This document shows positions 10,028 through 18,749 of a stretch of DNA of 64,000 bases, one piece after another. The first letter of the stretch is position 1, and each line of letters opens with the position of its first letter. The position numbers and the translations under genes were made by a program. Origin of the DNA: Caryophanales bacterium UBA6865 (GTDB taxonomy: Bacteria; Bacillota_I; Bacilli_A; RFN20; CAG-826); contig DKCV01000025.1 in the NCBI GenBank assembly GCA_002449265.1, positions 105,073 through 169,072 on the forward strand, given 5' to 3'. The notes under the pieces are model-generated. The model was not told the origin of the DNA. It saw only the letters and a program-made list of their open reading frames with translations, and ran no database searches.

Positions 10028-10047
10028 AATAGAAATGATTTTCTATT
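10028..10047. promoter_or_regulatory. Palindrome before ABC exporter operon
   Basis: A perfect inverted repeat, AATAGAAA-TGAT-TTTCTATT, lies 37 bp upstream of the ABC exporter start. A possible promoter, TTGCCG (10003-10008) with TTAAAT (10025-10030, 16-bp spacing), would place the palindrome over the -10 and start point, suiting a repressor site. The promoter assignment is weak. Confidence 0.4.
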
Positions 10048-10084
10048 TCTTTCCGTTTATCATTATATTTTAAGAGGTTTTCTT

Positions 10085-10789
10085 ATGGGCGTTATCATGG
10101 AGGCAAAAAACTTACGAAAGGAATTCGGAGAGACGCAAAATAAGGTTGTTGCTTTATCCGATGTTTCTTTCTCGATCAATGAGGGAGAGCTCGTCATTAT
10201 CGTTGGCCCCTCTGGAGCAGGAAAAAGCACATTGCTCAACCTCATCGGAGGAATGGATGCCCCAACAAGCGGATCTTTATTCGTAAACGGAAAAGATGTT
10301 GCAAAATATTCCTCTCATGAACGAACCAATTATCGAAGAAACGAAGTCGGCTTTGTTTTTCAATTCTATAACCTCATGCCAAATCTTACCGCAAAAGAGA
10401 ATCTAGAACTTGCTGCCGAATTAAAAAAAGATGCGCTTAATTTAGAAGAAACACTCATTAAGGTTGGGCTAAAAGATAGGATGAATAATTTCCCAAGTCA
10501 ACTATCAGGAGGAGAGCAGCAGCGTGTCTCCATTGCTCGAGCGATTGCTAAAAACCCAAAAATCATTCTTTGTGATGAGCCAACTGGCGCCTTGGATTAC
10601 GAAACAGGGAAAGAGATTCTTTCTCTACTTTCCGACGCTGCCCGAAAAGAAAAGAAAACCGTTATCATCGTAACGCACAACAGTGCCTTAAAAGATATGG
10701 GCGATCACCTCATTAAAATCAAAAACGGGAAAATCGTTCTTGATGAGCATAACTCCCATCCAAAAAATATTAAGGAGATTGAGTGGTGA
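10085..10789 (+). CDS. ABC transporter ATPase, MacB/LolD type
   Basis: This 234-residue ATPase drives the adjacent FtsX-like permease. Walker A is GPSGAGKST, the Q-loop lies in [13 protein letters not shown], the signature is LSGGEQQR, Walker B is [12 protein letters not shown], and the switch His is in VTHNSAL. These are characteristic of mechanotransmission-type (MacB) ATPases. AAGAGG precedes the ATG. Its stop overlaps the permease start by up to 7 bp, so the two form one operon. Substrate is unknown; such pairs handle antimicrobial peptides, lipids or cell-wall signals. Confidence 0.93.
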   Translation: MGVIMEAKNLRKEFGETQNKVVALSDVSFSINEGELVIIVGPSGAGKSTLLNLIGGMDAPTSGSLFVNGKDVAKYSSHERTNYRRNEVGFVFQFYNLMPNLTAKENLELAAELKKDALNLEETLIKVGLKDRMNNFPSQLSGGEQQRVSIARAIAKNPKIILCDEPTGALDYETGKEILSLLSDAARKEKKTVIIVTHNSALKDMGDHLIKIKNGKIVLDEHNSHPKNIKEIEW

Positions 10790-12642
10790 AAGCGTTCACG
10801 AAGACAGTTTTTCGTACCTTCTTTTCCAATAAAGGAAGGTTTTTGGCAAATTTTCTTGTTGTTTTTCTTTCTTTAGCAATCACCGCAGGATTAGGAGCTC
10901 TTCCACCATCTTTTAAAGTGAGTTTTTTGAATAATTATGAAAAAGAGAACGTTCCTGATGTCATCGCTAAATACAAGACGGAAGCGTTCTTAAACCCTCC
11001 TTCTTTTGATGAAACGCCCAATATTAAAAAAATTGAAGGGTTTACTTCCATTGATTACGAAAACGAAAATGATGAATATTCCCGCATTTATTGGCTGGAT
11101 TTTAAAAATAGTGAATTGATGACCCCTTCTTTAATCGAAGGGAATCTACCAAAAGAAAAGAACGAAATCCTTTCGCTAAAAGGTAGTCTTAACCGTCATG
11201 AATATAAAGTCGGCGATGTTGTTTCTATGGCTCCCTATTCTTTTCTTAGCGCTTATTCTCCTATGCCGATTTGGAGCGAGAAAAGTGACTATAAAATCGT
11301 AGGGATTGTGGAATCACCACTTTATGCATCGGTCGCTAAAGAAAGAGCCTATATCGAGGGTGACGAAGAAAAATACGTTTCTTCTATCTTTTATTTCGAC
11401 ACGAACACCTTGCCATCCATATTGAGTCAACAATTGCCAAAAACAGACCAAGCGATTCAATTAGATATCTCACATAATTACATGACGGAGGCCTATAAAA
11501 ACGAAGTCGATAACTGGAAAGATTCTTTAGATTCATCTACGAAAGACAAAGTTTCTTTTCTCACTTTAGAAGAAAATACCTCTTACGCCTTATTTAAAAA
11601 CTACAACGAAAAAGTGAGCAAAATCGCCGCAATATTTCCTTTGTTTTTCATTTCCGTATGCGCACTTGTGAATTTATTAACGGTCACGCGTCTGGTGAAA
11701 GACGAAAGAAGCGCGATTGGTTGCTATAGATCGCTTGGCGGAAGCAAAGGGAAAATCATCGCTAAGTATTCTCTATTCACGCTCCTTTCAACAGGTCTAG
11801 GCGCCCTAAGCGGTTATTTAGCGGGCACCCCACTTCTACCGATGGTCGTTCTTCCTGCTTATGGTGCAGTCTTTGAGATGAAGCCCTATCCGATCGATAT
11901 GTACAATTTAGTCGGCGCAATTGTCGCAGTTACGACAGTATTGCTTTCTTTATTAATCGCGATTGCTTCCTCTCTACTTTATTTAAAAGAGACGCCCGCT
12001 AGCTTACTAAAAGAAAAAGCCCCGAAAGCCGGAAAGAAGATCTGGTTAGAGAGAATACCTTTCTTATGGAAAAGAATACCTTTCTCCTTCAAAAATAGTT
12101 TTCGTAATATTTTCCGTCAAAAGAAAAATTCATCGTTAACGGCCTTATCGGTTTTAGGATCGACAATTCTAATTCTTATCGGTTTCTCATTGCTCGATGT
12201 TTCAAAAGCGTTAGAGAATGATGATTTATACGCGAATGTCGCAAGTTCAATGGGTGCGATTTCTTTCGTTGTCATCGTTTTCGCAATCTCAATGTCAATC
12301 ACCGTTATTTACTCATTAGCGAACATGAATATCCAGGATCGTCAAAGAGAATTAGCGACATTAAAAGTGCTTGGCTATCACAATAAAGAATGCTCCGCCT
12401 ATACTTTCCGCGAAATCTTGATGATTTCTTTACTCGCTAGTTTATTAGGATTGCCTTTGGGGGCGGCGCTTATCGCTTGGGTATTTTCTTACTTAGGGTT
12501 CGGAAGTATCGCGGACGTGAAATGGTATAGCTACTTGCTTAGCTTCGTGATTATCACGTTAGCGACAATCCTCGTAAATAGGCTCCTCACCCCAAAAATC
12601 AAGGCGATTGACATGAACGCATCATTAAAATCGTTAGAATAG
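10783..12642 (+). CDS. FtsX-like ABC permease
   Basis: A 619-residue permease with one N-terminal membrane segment (about residues 15-38), an extracytoplasmic domain to about residue 280, a three-helix FtsX domain (about 283-400), and a second FtsX domain at the C-terminus preceded by FRNIFRQKKNSSLTALS. It starts with GTG at 10783 or 10786; AGGAG at 10773-10777 suits the second slightly better. It overlaps the ATPase stop. Function: exporter or signal-coupled extrusion with the ATPase; cargo not inferable. Confidence 0.9.
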   Translation: MVKAFTKTVFRTFFSNKGRFLANFLVVFLSLAITAGLGALPPSFKVSFLNNYEKENVPDVIAKYKTEAFLNPPSFDETPNIKKIEGFTSIDYENENDEYSRIYWLDFKNSELMTPSLIEGNLPKEKNEILSLKGSLNRHEYKVGDVVSMAPYSFLSAYSPMPIWSEKSDYKIVGIVESPLYASVAKERAYIEGDEEKYVSSIFYFDTNTLPSILSQQLPKTDQAIQLDISHNYMTEAYKNEVDNWKDSLDSSTKDKVSFLTLEENTSYALFKNYNEKVSKIAAIFPLFFISVCALVNLLTVTRLVKDERSAIGCYRSLGGSKGKIIAKYSLFTLLSTGLGALSGYLAGTPLLPMVVLPAYGAVFEMKPYPIDMYNLVGAIVAVTTVLLSLLIAIASSLLYLKETPASLLKEKAPKAGKKIWLERIPFLWKRIPFSFKNSFRNIFRQKKNSSLTALSVLGSTILILIGFSLLDVSKALENDDLYANVASSMGAISFVVIVFAISMSITVIYSLANMNIQDRQRELATLKVLGYHNKECSAYTFREILMISLLASLLGLPLGAALIAWVFSYLGFGSIADVKWYSYLLSFVIITLATILVNRLLTPKIKAIDMNASLKSLE

Positions 12643-12728
12643 ACGAACTTCTTTTATTAAAAAAGCGTTTTTTAAGCTAATCTGATTTTTTTGAGGCATA
12701 ATATTGAGTTAAATTTAGAGGCAAGTTT

Positions 12729-13856
12729 ATGGAAACAGGCAAAAATCAATCCTACAATCGAAGCAAGAACAACCACCTTGTCTTGAATTATTTACGAGAC
12801 CATGGAATGGCTAGTGCTACCACTTTAGCGGCTGCGCTTAATTTATCGAACGCTGCGCTAAGCTCTATTCTAAAAAACCTTGTCGAAAAAGGTTTCATTA
12901 AGGAAAGTGCGAAACACTCTGTCGCAGGAAAGGGCAGAAAACAAGTCGATTACACATTAAACGACCACTCTTGCTTAATGGCGTTAATCAATATCCAATT
13001 AGGCGGATATCATATCGAACTAGCAAATATCAAAGAGGAAATCCTCGTAGATGAAAATTTTGAGGCTGACCATTATGATGAGAAGACATTCGAAAGCATG
13101 ATGAATGAGCTTGATCGCCTTACCCATCTAAAAGAATATGAAGACATCCCTTTAAAATTAATCATTGTCTCTGCGCCAGGAAAAGTAGATGTCAAAGAAC
13201 AAGTCATTCATTCCTTTGTATTAACGCATCCTATCTATGAAGGAAGAGGCTGGCTTGAGGCGATAGAAAAGCGTTTCCCTACTAGCGAAGTGATGGTTGG
13301 AAACATCTTATCGTTTGCAATGCATGGCGAAGTTCAATACGGCGCAGCAAAAGATAAAGGCGCAGCAATCCTTATTTCTAATGAATCTACGATTTGGGGT
13401 TCTATCGCGGTAGATAAACGCGTATTCGTCGGGGAAGATGGCTACGCAGGCGATTTCGGGGCAATTCCGGTTATGTTTAATGGAAACTGCCAACCTCTAG
13501 CCTCTTTTGCCTCCGTTGAAGGGCTAAAGAAACATTTTGGATTTGATAGCTTTGATGAACTAGTTAAAGCATATCAAGAAAAAGAAGCAGTCAAATCCTA
13601 TGTTCTTAGCACCGCAATAGTCTCAGGCTTACTTTATTATTCGGCCGCTAGACTACTCAACATAACCTCCGTCATCTTAACGGGTAATGCCGTAAAATTC
13701 GGTGACGAATATTTATCCACAATCCGTAAGGCATTTGAAAACGCGGATTTTAAAACGAACGTCATCGTAAGCAAATTGAATAAAGAGTCCATTGCTCTTG
13801 GAGCATTTTATGTCGGTGCAATCCGCCTTCTAAACGAAGAATCGAAAATCGAATAA
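12729..13856 (+). CDS. ROK-family transcriptional regulator
   Basis: The 375-residue protein has an N-terminal winged helix-turn-helix (residues about 15-75, NYLRDHGMASATTLAAALNLS and LVEKGFIKE) followed by a sugar-kinase/ROK fold. The ROK part keeps LIIVSAPGKVD and DGYAGDFGAIPV but lacks the Cys-rich zinc motif of many ROK proteins and a clear glucokinase catalytic aspartate, so it is probably a sugar-responsive repressor rather than a kinase. AGAGG precedes the ATG. It stands alone between two ABC exporter operons; targets are unknown. Confidence 0.82.
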   Translation: METGKNQSYNRSKNNHLVLNYLRDHGMASATTLAAALNLSNAALSSILKNLVEKGFIKESAKHSVAGKGRKQVDYTLNDHSCLMALINIQLGGYHIELANIKEEILVDENFEADHYDEKTFESMMNELDRLTHLKEYEDIPLKLIIVSAPGKVDVKEQVIHSFVLTHPIYEGRGWLEAIEKRFPTSEVMVGNILSFAMHGEVQYGAAKDKGAAILISNESTIWGSIAVDKRVFVGEDGYAGDFGAIPVMFNGNCQPLASFASVEGLKKHFGFDSFDELVKAYQEKEAVKSYVLSTAIVSGLLYYSAARLLNITSVILTGNAVKFGDEYLSTIRKAFENADFKTNVIVSKLNKESIALGAFYVGAIRLLNEESKIE

Positions 13857-13912
13857 TTTCAAAATCCTTGTCAATCTCGCTTAAATTAATTGATAAAACA
13901 TTTTAGAGAAAG

Positions 13913-13950
13913 AAAAGGCTATTAAGAAGCGTAAATCCTAATAGCCTTTT
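13913..13950. terminator. Bidirectional terminator
   Basis: AAAAGGCTATTA (13913-13924) pairs with TAATAGCCTTTT (13939-13950), 12 bp around a 14-base loop. It separates the convergent ROK regulator and ABC-2 permease genes and can serve both. Confidence 0.85.
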
Positions 13951-13953
13951 CGT

Positions 13954-14616
13954 TTATATATCCACCTTTTGGAAATTCTTCTCTGATAATTTAGCCGCTA
14001 ATAGAGAAAAGAGAACAAAAATAGTTATGCCAACTAGAAGAATTCCTAATTGCACCAAAAGATTAACACCAGAAAAAGTGTTAATGTAAGTCGATGCACC
14101 CGGAACGGCCATAAATATAGCCATAACCCCACCCATAAGAATCATGGTTAATAATGTTCCAATGACGAATGGCATTGTGCTTTTCCCATCCGCTTTTTTA
14201 TAAAACCAAGGCAGGACGATGAGATTAAATACGCCAAATAGAAGGAAAACAAAGCCATACATCGCAAAATTAATACCGAGTTCTGGATATGTAGCGATTT
14301 CTTCTCCTCCGCTTAAGAAAAACACTTTAATCAAAGCAAAAGGAATCGAGACAAGAATGGTTAATAGTTCTAAAAAGCAAAGAAGAACGGTTTTGCCTCT
14401 AGGAATATCTCGTTTTCGAATTGGTAAAGTCGAAGTATAAAGAACATCACGGTTCGCAGCCCCTAAGGAAAAAATAACGGAAAGGCCCGCTAAAGGATAG
14501 AAAAAAGAAACTAAGCTTGGCCAAGAAGGAATAAAAATCAGCACCGAAAGAAAGACGAAAATCCAAGTTTGAACCGGAACCGATAGTTTTAATTCTTTAT
14601 AAAGGAGATTCTTCAT
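13954..14616 (-). CDS. ABC-2 type permease
   Basis: About 220 residues with six hydrophobic segments and a short cytoplasmic start (MKNLLYKELKLS) typical of ABC-2 permeases. The ATG at 14616 has AAAGGGGG seven bases upstream and overlaps the ATPase gene by 20 bp; a longer start at 14640 has no such site. It works with the preceding ATPase as an exporter of unknown cargo, resembling Ytr/Bcr-type systems. Confidence 0.84.
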   Translation of the reverse strand: MKNLLYKELKLSVPVQTWIFVFLSVLIFIPSWPSLVSFFYPLAGLSVIFSLGAANRDVLYTSTLPIRKRDIPRGKTVLLCFLELLTILVSIPFALIKVFFLSGGEEIATYPELGINFAMYGFVFLLFGVFNLIVLPWFYKKADGKSTMPFVIGTLLTMILMGGVMAIFMAVPGASTYINTFSGVNLLVQLGILLVGITIFVLFSLLAAKLSEKNFQKVDI

Positions 14617-15463
14617 TGTTTTGCCCCCTTTCTTCGGCAATCATGATTTCTTCTAAAGACGCTTCACGTAATTTTTCATTCGAGAAAAGAGATTTGTTTT
14701 CTTTTTTGATGACACCTTCAAAGTGGGAATAATCCTTTTGAGTAAAATGGAGAATCGCGCTTTCTTGAGTAAAAGAAAGCTTTTCCCCTTCAACATAAAG
14801 ATAATCGTCTTTAAAAGAATTCACGTCTTTGAAAGCCAAAATCGAACCATTTTTGATATAGACGATTCGGTCAGCGCACTTTTCAAGATCACTAATGACG
14901 TGCGTACTAAATAGAATAGATGTCCCTTTCTTTCTAGCGATTTCTTTTAAAGAATCAAGAAGCTCGTCGCGACTCACGGGGTCAAGCCCGCTTGTTGGCT
15001 CATCTAAAAGCAATAAAGAAGCATTATGGCTTAAAGCAACGGCTAAACCATATTTAACCTTCATCCCATTAGATAATTCTTTGATGCGTTTATTTTCATC
15101 GATTGAAAAGAATTTTAACCACTTCTCATAAAGCGCTTGATCCCAATTTTGATAAAAACGACGCGTCACAGAGGTAAGAGTCTTCACTTTTTGGGATGGA
15201 TAAAAATCAATCCCGCCAAAGAGGATGCTTATGCTTTCTTTGATTTTCTCCTCATCGGTCTTAATTTCCTTCCCATCGAAGATAATCGCGCCAGAATCTT
15301 TCTCAATTAACCCAGCGATGGCTTTGATGGTCGTAGTCTTACCAGCTCCGTTTCTACCGATAAATCCAGTAATTTCTCCCTTTTTCAATGTAAAAGAAAC
15401 ATCTTGAAGAGAAAAGTTTGGATAATGTTTCGCAATGTTTTTTATTTCTAATATGTCATCCAT
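14597..15463 (-). CDS. ABC-2 exporter ATPase
   Basis: A 288-residue ATPase with Walker A GRNGAGKTT, signature LSNGMKVKYGLA, Walker B LLLLDEPTSGLDP, and a C-terminal extension after VISDLEKCADR. The family includes YtrB/BcrA-type exporters. In many Firmicutes a GntR-type repressor gene leads such operons; none is present here, but a strong promoter with an inverted repeat lies upstream. Translation of the permease is probably coupled through the overlap. Confidence 0.92.
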   Translation of the reverse strand: MDDILEIKNIAKHYPNFSLQDVSFTLKKGEITGFIGRNGAGKTTTIKAIAGLIEKDSGAIIFDGKEIKTDEEKIKESISILFGGIDFYPSQKVKTLTSVTRRFYQNWDQALYEKWLKFFSIDENKRIKELSNGMKVKYGLAVALSHNASLLLLDEPTSGLDPVSRDELLDSLKEIARKKGTSILFSTHVISDLEKCADRIVYIKNGSILAFKDVNSFKDDYLYVEGEKLSFTQESAILHFTQKDYSHFEGVIKKENKSLFSNEKLREASLEEIMIAEERGQNNEESPL

Positions 15464-15518
15464 TAGCTATCCTCGCCTTCTAAATCGTTAAGTCGCAATC
15501 GCTTTTGATTCGTGTTAA

Positions 15519-15552
15519 AGAGAATTTATAGGCTAAGGTTATTCTCTAACAA
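15519..15552 (-). promoter_or_regulatory. Promoter with inverted-repeat operator for ABC-2 exporter
   Basis: On the minus strand TTGTTA (15552-15547), a 16-bp spacer and TATAAA (15530-15525) form a good promoter. AGAGAAT (15519-15525) and ATTCTCT (15541-15547) are perfect inverted arms, 15 bp apart, spanning the spacer and -10. The geometry suits a dimeric repressor such as a GntR-family protein encoded elsewhere. Confidence 0.6.
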
Positions 15553-15649
15553 TCGAAAATCAAAATTTAGCTTATATCGTAACTAGTTTCCATATCAACG
15601 ATATATTTACATAAACTTTTGCCGTAACAAGTATAAAGAAAAAGGGTGA

Positions 15650-15694
15650 AAAACAAAAGAAGGGCCTAAAGCATTTCTACTTTAATATCCCTTC
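15650..15694 (-). terminator. Terminator of the three-gene unit
   Basis: On the minus strand GAAGGG and CCCTTC (15694-15689 and 15664-15659) enclose an inner TTAAAG/CTTTA helix, followed by a T-rich tail down to about 15650. It ends the operon running from 17954. Confidence 0.75.
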
Positions 15695-15706
15695 CTAAAC
15701 GCAAAT

Positions 15707-16111
15707 TTATTTCGCGACAGTTGGCTCACTAGGAACTTCTTTGGCTTTTTCTTCTGTAATAGATTCACCATTAAGAACTTGTAAGCGCTGTGCGCGACGT
15801 AATTCTCTTTCTTCATCAGCGTCCGTTTTCTTCGCGTAATGATTCAATGTAATCACCGCAAGCAAGGAGCCAATTAATAAAGCGATAACGCCAAGCCAAC
15901 GAAACGTAAGAGGAGTATGAGAGAAGCTCATCCAAGCTTGTTCTTGCTTGGCAAGGAAATTCTCGCTGTATTTTGAAGGAAGATAATCGCTTACGATTCC
16001 TAAAACTAGAAGCGTAAATCCAGCAAGACCAAAAACGGATTCAATCGTAATCCAAATTCGTTCTCCAATGGAGATTTTTCGCGTTTTTTTCTTTTCTACG
16101 ACTTCGTTCAT
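15707..16111 (-). CDS. Two-helix membrane protein of unknown function
   Basis: About 134 residues. It has a basic N-terminus, a membrane segment near residues 25-45, a roughly 40-residue loop, a second near 75-95, and a charged coiled tail (DADEERELRRAQRLQ). No family recognised. The ATG at 16111 is favoured over 16117 because AAGG lies nine bases upstream of it and only three from the other. It follows the 312-residue gene by about 18 bp, so it is last in a three-gene unit. Confidence 0.7.
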   Translation of the reverse strand: MNEVVEKKKTRKISIGERIWITIESVFGLAGFTLLVLGIVSDYLPSKYSENFLAKQEQAWMSFSHTPLTFRWLGVIALLIGSLLAVITLNHYAKKTDADEERELRRAQRLQVLNGESITEEKAKEVPSEPTVAK

Positions 16112-16129
16112 AATCATCTACCTTAAATA

Positions 16130-17068
16130 TTAGGCTTTTGGCATGCCGGTGTGAGGATCGAGTTCAACTGGTTCTTCGTTCGTTTCTACTTTTGTAGTAG
16201 CCTTTTGGGCATCTAGAGGTTGAGCATCTGGTTTAATCTTATTGTCATTAGCCTTTGCTTGCTCAATGAGCTCATTGATAAGAGGGACATAGACCGTGCG
16301 GAATGCAGGTTCGACTTCTTTCACATAATTAGCGATAGTTTGTTGCGTTTCTGCGATGACTTGGCCAAAGTTCTTGCCCGTAGGAAGATCGCGGCGTCCA
16401 GTCATATTCTCAACAAGGTCAAAGACTTTGTCTTGCATCGTCATATAAGAATTGTCCGTGAGTTTGGCGTTGCCACGAACTTGGCTAAGAAGCCCGATGA
16501 CTGAGCTAATATCATTACCAATGAACTTGCTAGCAGCAGTTTCCGCGCCGTTAGCGTCACGTCTAGCTTGGTTATAGTCACCAAAGAGTTTCACGAGCTC
16601 ATTGGTTAAAGTCATATAAGCAACGGCGCGATATAGTCTTTCTTCAGCGAGGTCAACTTCTTGCGCTGCTTTGACATCGATATTGCGGTTATGAGCATCG
16701 TTAATGATACCTTGGATCATGGCTTCAACGTTTTCGTGAGTTGGGATAACGCCTTGGAAAATAGCAAGGTGTTGAGCGTGATCAACTCTTAAGCCATCTT
16801 CGGCAAGTTTAAGAATGGTGCTATCATCGCCATAAACCTGGTTATACCAATTGCGGACCATTTCTTCGAATTTTTTACCGGTCTCACCACTATTATCAAT
16901 GATGGAGCGGAGTGGGGTTGGTTCGTTAAGTTCGACTAAGATCGAGCGCTTTTTCTCATTAAAAAGAGCGGTATCATATTGCTCTTTATTCAACGTATAT
17001 TCCATGGTGTCGCGAACGACTACCTTATAGTGAATAAGCGTCGTAATCACTTCTGAGATTTGATTCAT
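16130..17068 (-). CDS. Soluble alpha-helical protein of unknown function
   Basis: 312 residues, no signal or membrane segment, mostly helical, with a low-complexity acidic tail ending in DPHTGMPKA. I do not recognise the family. AAGGAATACAAT precedes the ATG. It lies between a HAD phosphatase gene (28 bp upstream) and a small membrane protein gene (about 18 bp downstream), suggesting a joint function with the membrane protein. Confidence 0.72.
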   Translation of the reverse strand: MNQISEVITTLIHYKVVVRDTMEYTLNKEQYDTALFNEKKRSILVELNEPTPLRSIIDNSGETGKKFEEMVRNWYNQVYGDDSTILKLAEDGLRVDHAQHLAIFQGVIPTHENVEAMIQGIINDAHNRNIDVKAAQEVDLAEERLYRAVAYMTLTNELVKLFGDYNQARRDANGAETAASKFIGNDISSVIGLLSQVRGNAKLTDNSYMTMQDKVFDLVENMTGRRDLPTGKNFGQVIAETQQTIANYVKEVEPAFRTVYVPLINELIEQAKANDNKIKPDAQPLDAQKATTKVETNEEPVELDPHTGMPKA

Positions 17069-17096
17069 ATTGTATTCCTTCTTTCTGGTTTTAAGC

Positions 17097-17954
17097 CTAT
17101 TTTTGTTTCTCCACAGACGGGTAGATATATTTTTCTAGTTCATAGAACCTACTTATGACGTGCGCAGCGTGTTTTTTTACCGAGGGAGACCCATGTTCAA
17201 GGCAGAAGCTATTCTTCTTAAATTCCTCAAACATCGAAATATCGTTACCACTATCGCCGACAACTAGAACATTATCGCGAGGTATCGAGTGGTAATCAAG
17301 ATAAAACTCAAGAGCTTGTCCCTTCGAACACCCCTTAGGGGTGATTTCAATAGCTTGGTTGCACCACGAGAATTCGGCCTCAGGGAACTCTGCCCGTAAG
17401 ATTTTGTTGAGATTTTTGCTCTCTTCAATCTTGCTAGGCATGATTCCCATCATGGTCATGAACTTATAGGTTTCACCACGATTAATATCCGAATAGAAGA
17501 TTTCATTGTCTTTAATGGATGGCTCTCGATATACTCCCTGGAAAAGTTGGTAGCACCGAAACATTAAATTATTCAAGAAGCCATTGTCTTTATTGGCGAG
17601 GATCATGTTGTGATTCTTCGTCATAGAAGCAACAAAACGTGTGCCGTAATCTTGTCGCATTTTTTCTAAAATTTTCAATGCAACTTCTGGAGGGAACGTT
17701 GTTTCTTTGATGACATTTCCATCACTAAGGATTAAAGCCCCATTGCAGCAAATCGAATCAATCGGAACACCAATATTCTTGGAGACTTTTTGACTGAAAT
17801 AGCGATTTCGGGAGCTAACGATCAATAATGTGCCGCCATCTGCGATAAAGCGATCCAAAAAACGGCGATTCTTCTTTCCAATCATCTTAAAATGGGCGCG
17901 AGGATAAAATAAAGTCCCATCTAAATCTGTAGCGATGACCATGTTTTTCTTCAT
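17097..17954 (-). CDS. Cof-type HAD phosphatase
   Basis: 285 residues. Motif I is ATDLDGTLF, motif II VSSRN, motif III includes the Lys in PKGCSKGQAL, and motif IV is VVGDSGNDISMFE. The C2-type cap between motifs II and III marks the Cof/YidA group, which dephosphorylates sugar phosphates, pyridoxal phosphate or similar. A TATATT box lies six bases before the ATG with no Shine-Dalgarno sequence, so the mRNA may be leaderless. It heads the three-gene unit. Confidence 0.88.
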   Translation of the reverse strand: MKKNMVIATDLDGTLFYPRAHFKMIGKKNRRFLDRFIADGGTLLIVSSRNRYFSQKVSKNIGVPIDSICCNGALILSDGNVIKETTFPPEVALKILEKMRQDYGTRFVASMTKNHNMILANKDNGFLNNLMFRCYQLFQGVYREPSIKDNEIFYSDINRGETYKFMTMMGIMPSKIEESKNLNKILRAEFPEAEFSWCNQAIEITPKGCSKGQALEFYLDYHSIPRDNVLVVGDSGNDISMFEEFKKNSFCLEHGSPSVKKHAAHVISRFYELEKYIYPSVEKQK

Positions 17955-18019
17955 GCAAATAATATACCCTCATCGCTTTTTTAGTGAAAGTGATAACTAT
18001 GGAGAGCGATAAAAAAGCG

Positions 18020-18060
18020 ATAAATAAAAGGCCGCAGGAATTTTATTTATTCTCACGGCC
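18020..18060 (-). terminator. Terminator after hpf
   Basis: On the minus strand GGCCG (18060-18056) and CGGCC (18034-18030) close a long AT-rich loop, followed by TTTTATTTAT. It lies 8 bp past the hpf stop. Confidence 0.65.
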
Positions 18061-18067
18061 AAAAATA

Positions 18068-18625
18068 TTAGCGGTTAGAAAGTTTATTTTCGACTTGGAT
18101 GACTCCATATCCGCCATCAAGACGTTTATAGGCAACGGAAATTTCTTCATCGTCACTATCAAGATAGATGAAGAAACTATGTCCTAAAGCTTCCATGCGA
18201 GTGATCGCATCATCAAGGGTCATCGGATCAAGATAGATGCTTTTCGTTCTCACGACTACATCGTTTTCGTCATCTTCACTAGCCTCTTCAATATTTTCAA
18301 GAGCGAGGCTTTTTCCTAAGCCGTATTCGTTTTTATTGCGGTTCATCTTGGTTTTGAGGCGACGCATTTGATCTTCGAGTTTATCGATGGCTAAATCGAC
18401 AGCGGCATATAAATCGTTATTTCTCACTTCAGTGCGGAAATCCATCTCTTTGGTGAAAATGGTAATTTCGACTTTCGCCCCGACTTTATAAGCGCTCACA
18501 ACGGCGCGGCATAAAACCTCGTCATTGATGACAAAATATTTATCCATCCTGCTTAATTTCTTTTGAATGGCGTCACGAATAGAATCGGTGACTTCGATGT
18601 TCTTACCGATGATTTGGTACTTCAT
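18068..18625 (-). CDS. hpf: Ribosome hibernation promoting factor, long form
   Basis: 185 residues, the length of long HPF, which dimerises 70S ribosomes into 100S particles in stationary phase. The N-terminal domain starts MKYQIIGKNIEVTDSIRD and includes the KKLSRMDKYF helix. The C-terminal dimerisation domain runs from about residue 125 (VVRTKSIYLDPMTLDDAI) to GYGVIQVE. AAAGGA lies ahead of the ATG and a promoter sits at 18666-18693, so it is transcribed separately from metK. Confidence 0.95.
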   Translation of the reverse strand: MKYQIIGKNIEVTDSIRDAIQKKLSRMDKYFVINDEVLCRAVVSAYKVGAKVEITIFTKEMDFRTEVRNNDLYAAVDLAIDKLEDQMRRLKTKMNRNKNEYGLGKSLALENIEEASEDDENDVVVRTKSIYLDPMTLDDAITRMEALGHSFFIYLDSDDEEISVAYKRLDGGYGVIQVENKLSNR

Positions 18626-18665
18626 TGGTTATGTCCTTTCTGGGATTGCTCCCTTTGTTACTTCC

Positions 18666-18693
18666 ATTTTAGCGAATATCTTGCTTTCGACAA
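18666..18693 (-). promoter_or_regulatory. Promoter of hpf
   Basis: Minus-strand TTGTCG (18693-18688), a 16-bp spacer and TAAAAT (18671-18666). The start point would be near 18659, giving a leader of about 33 bases with the ribosome-binding site. Confidence 0.6.
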
Positions 18694-18749
18694 GGGACAT
18701 TATGAAAAAAGTGAGAGAAAACCGAGTCAAATTATTTAGGGAGAGAAAT

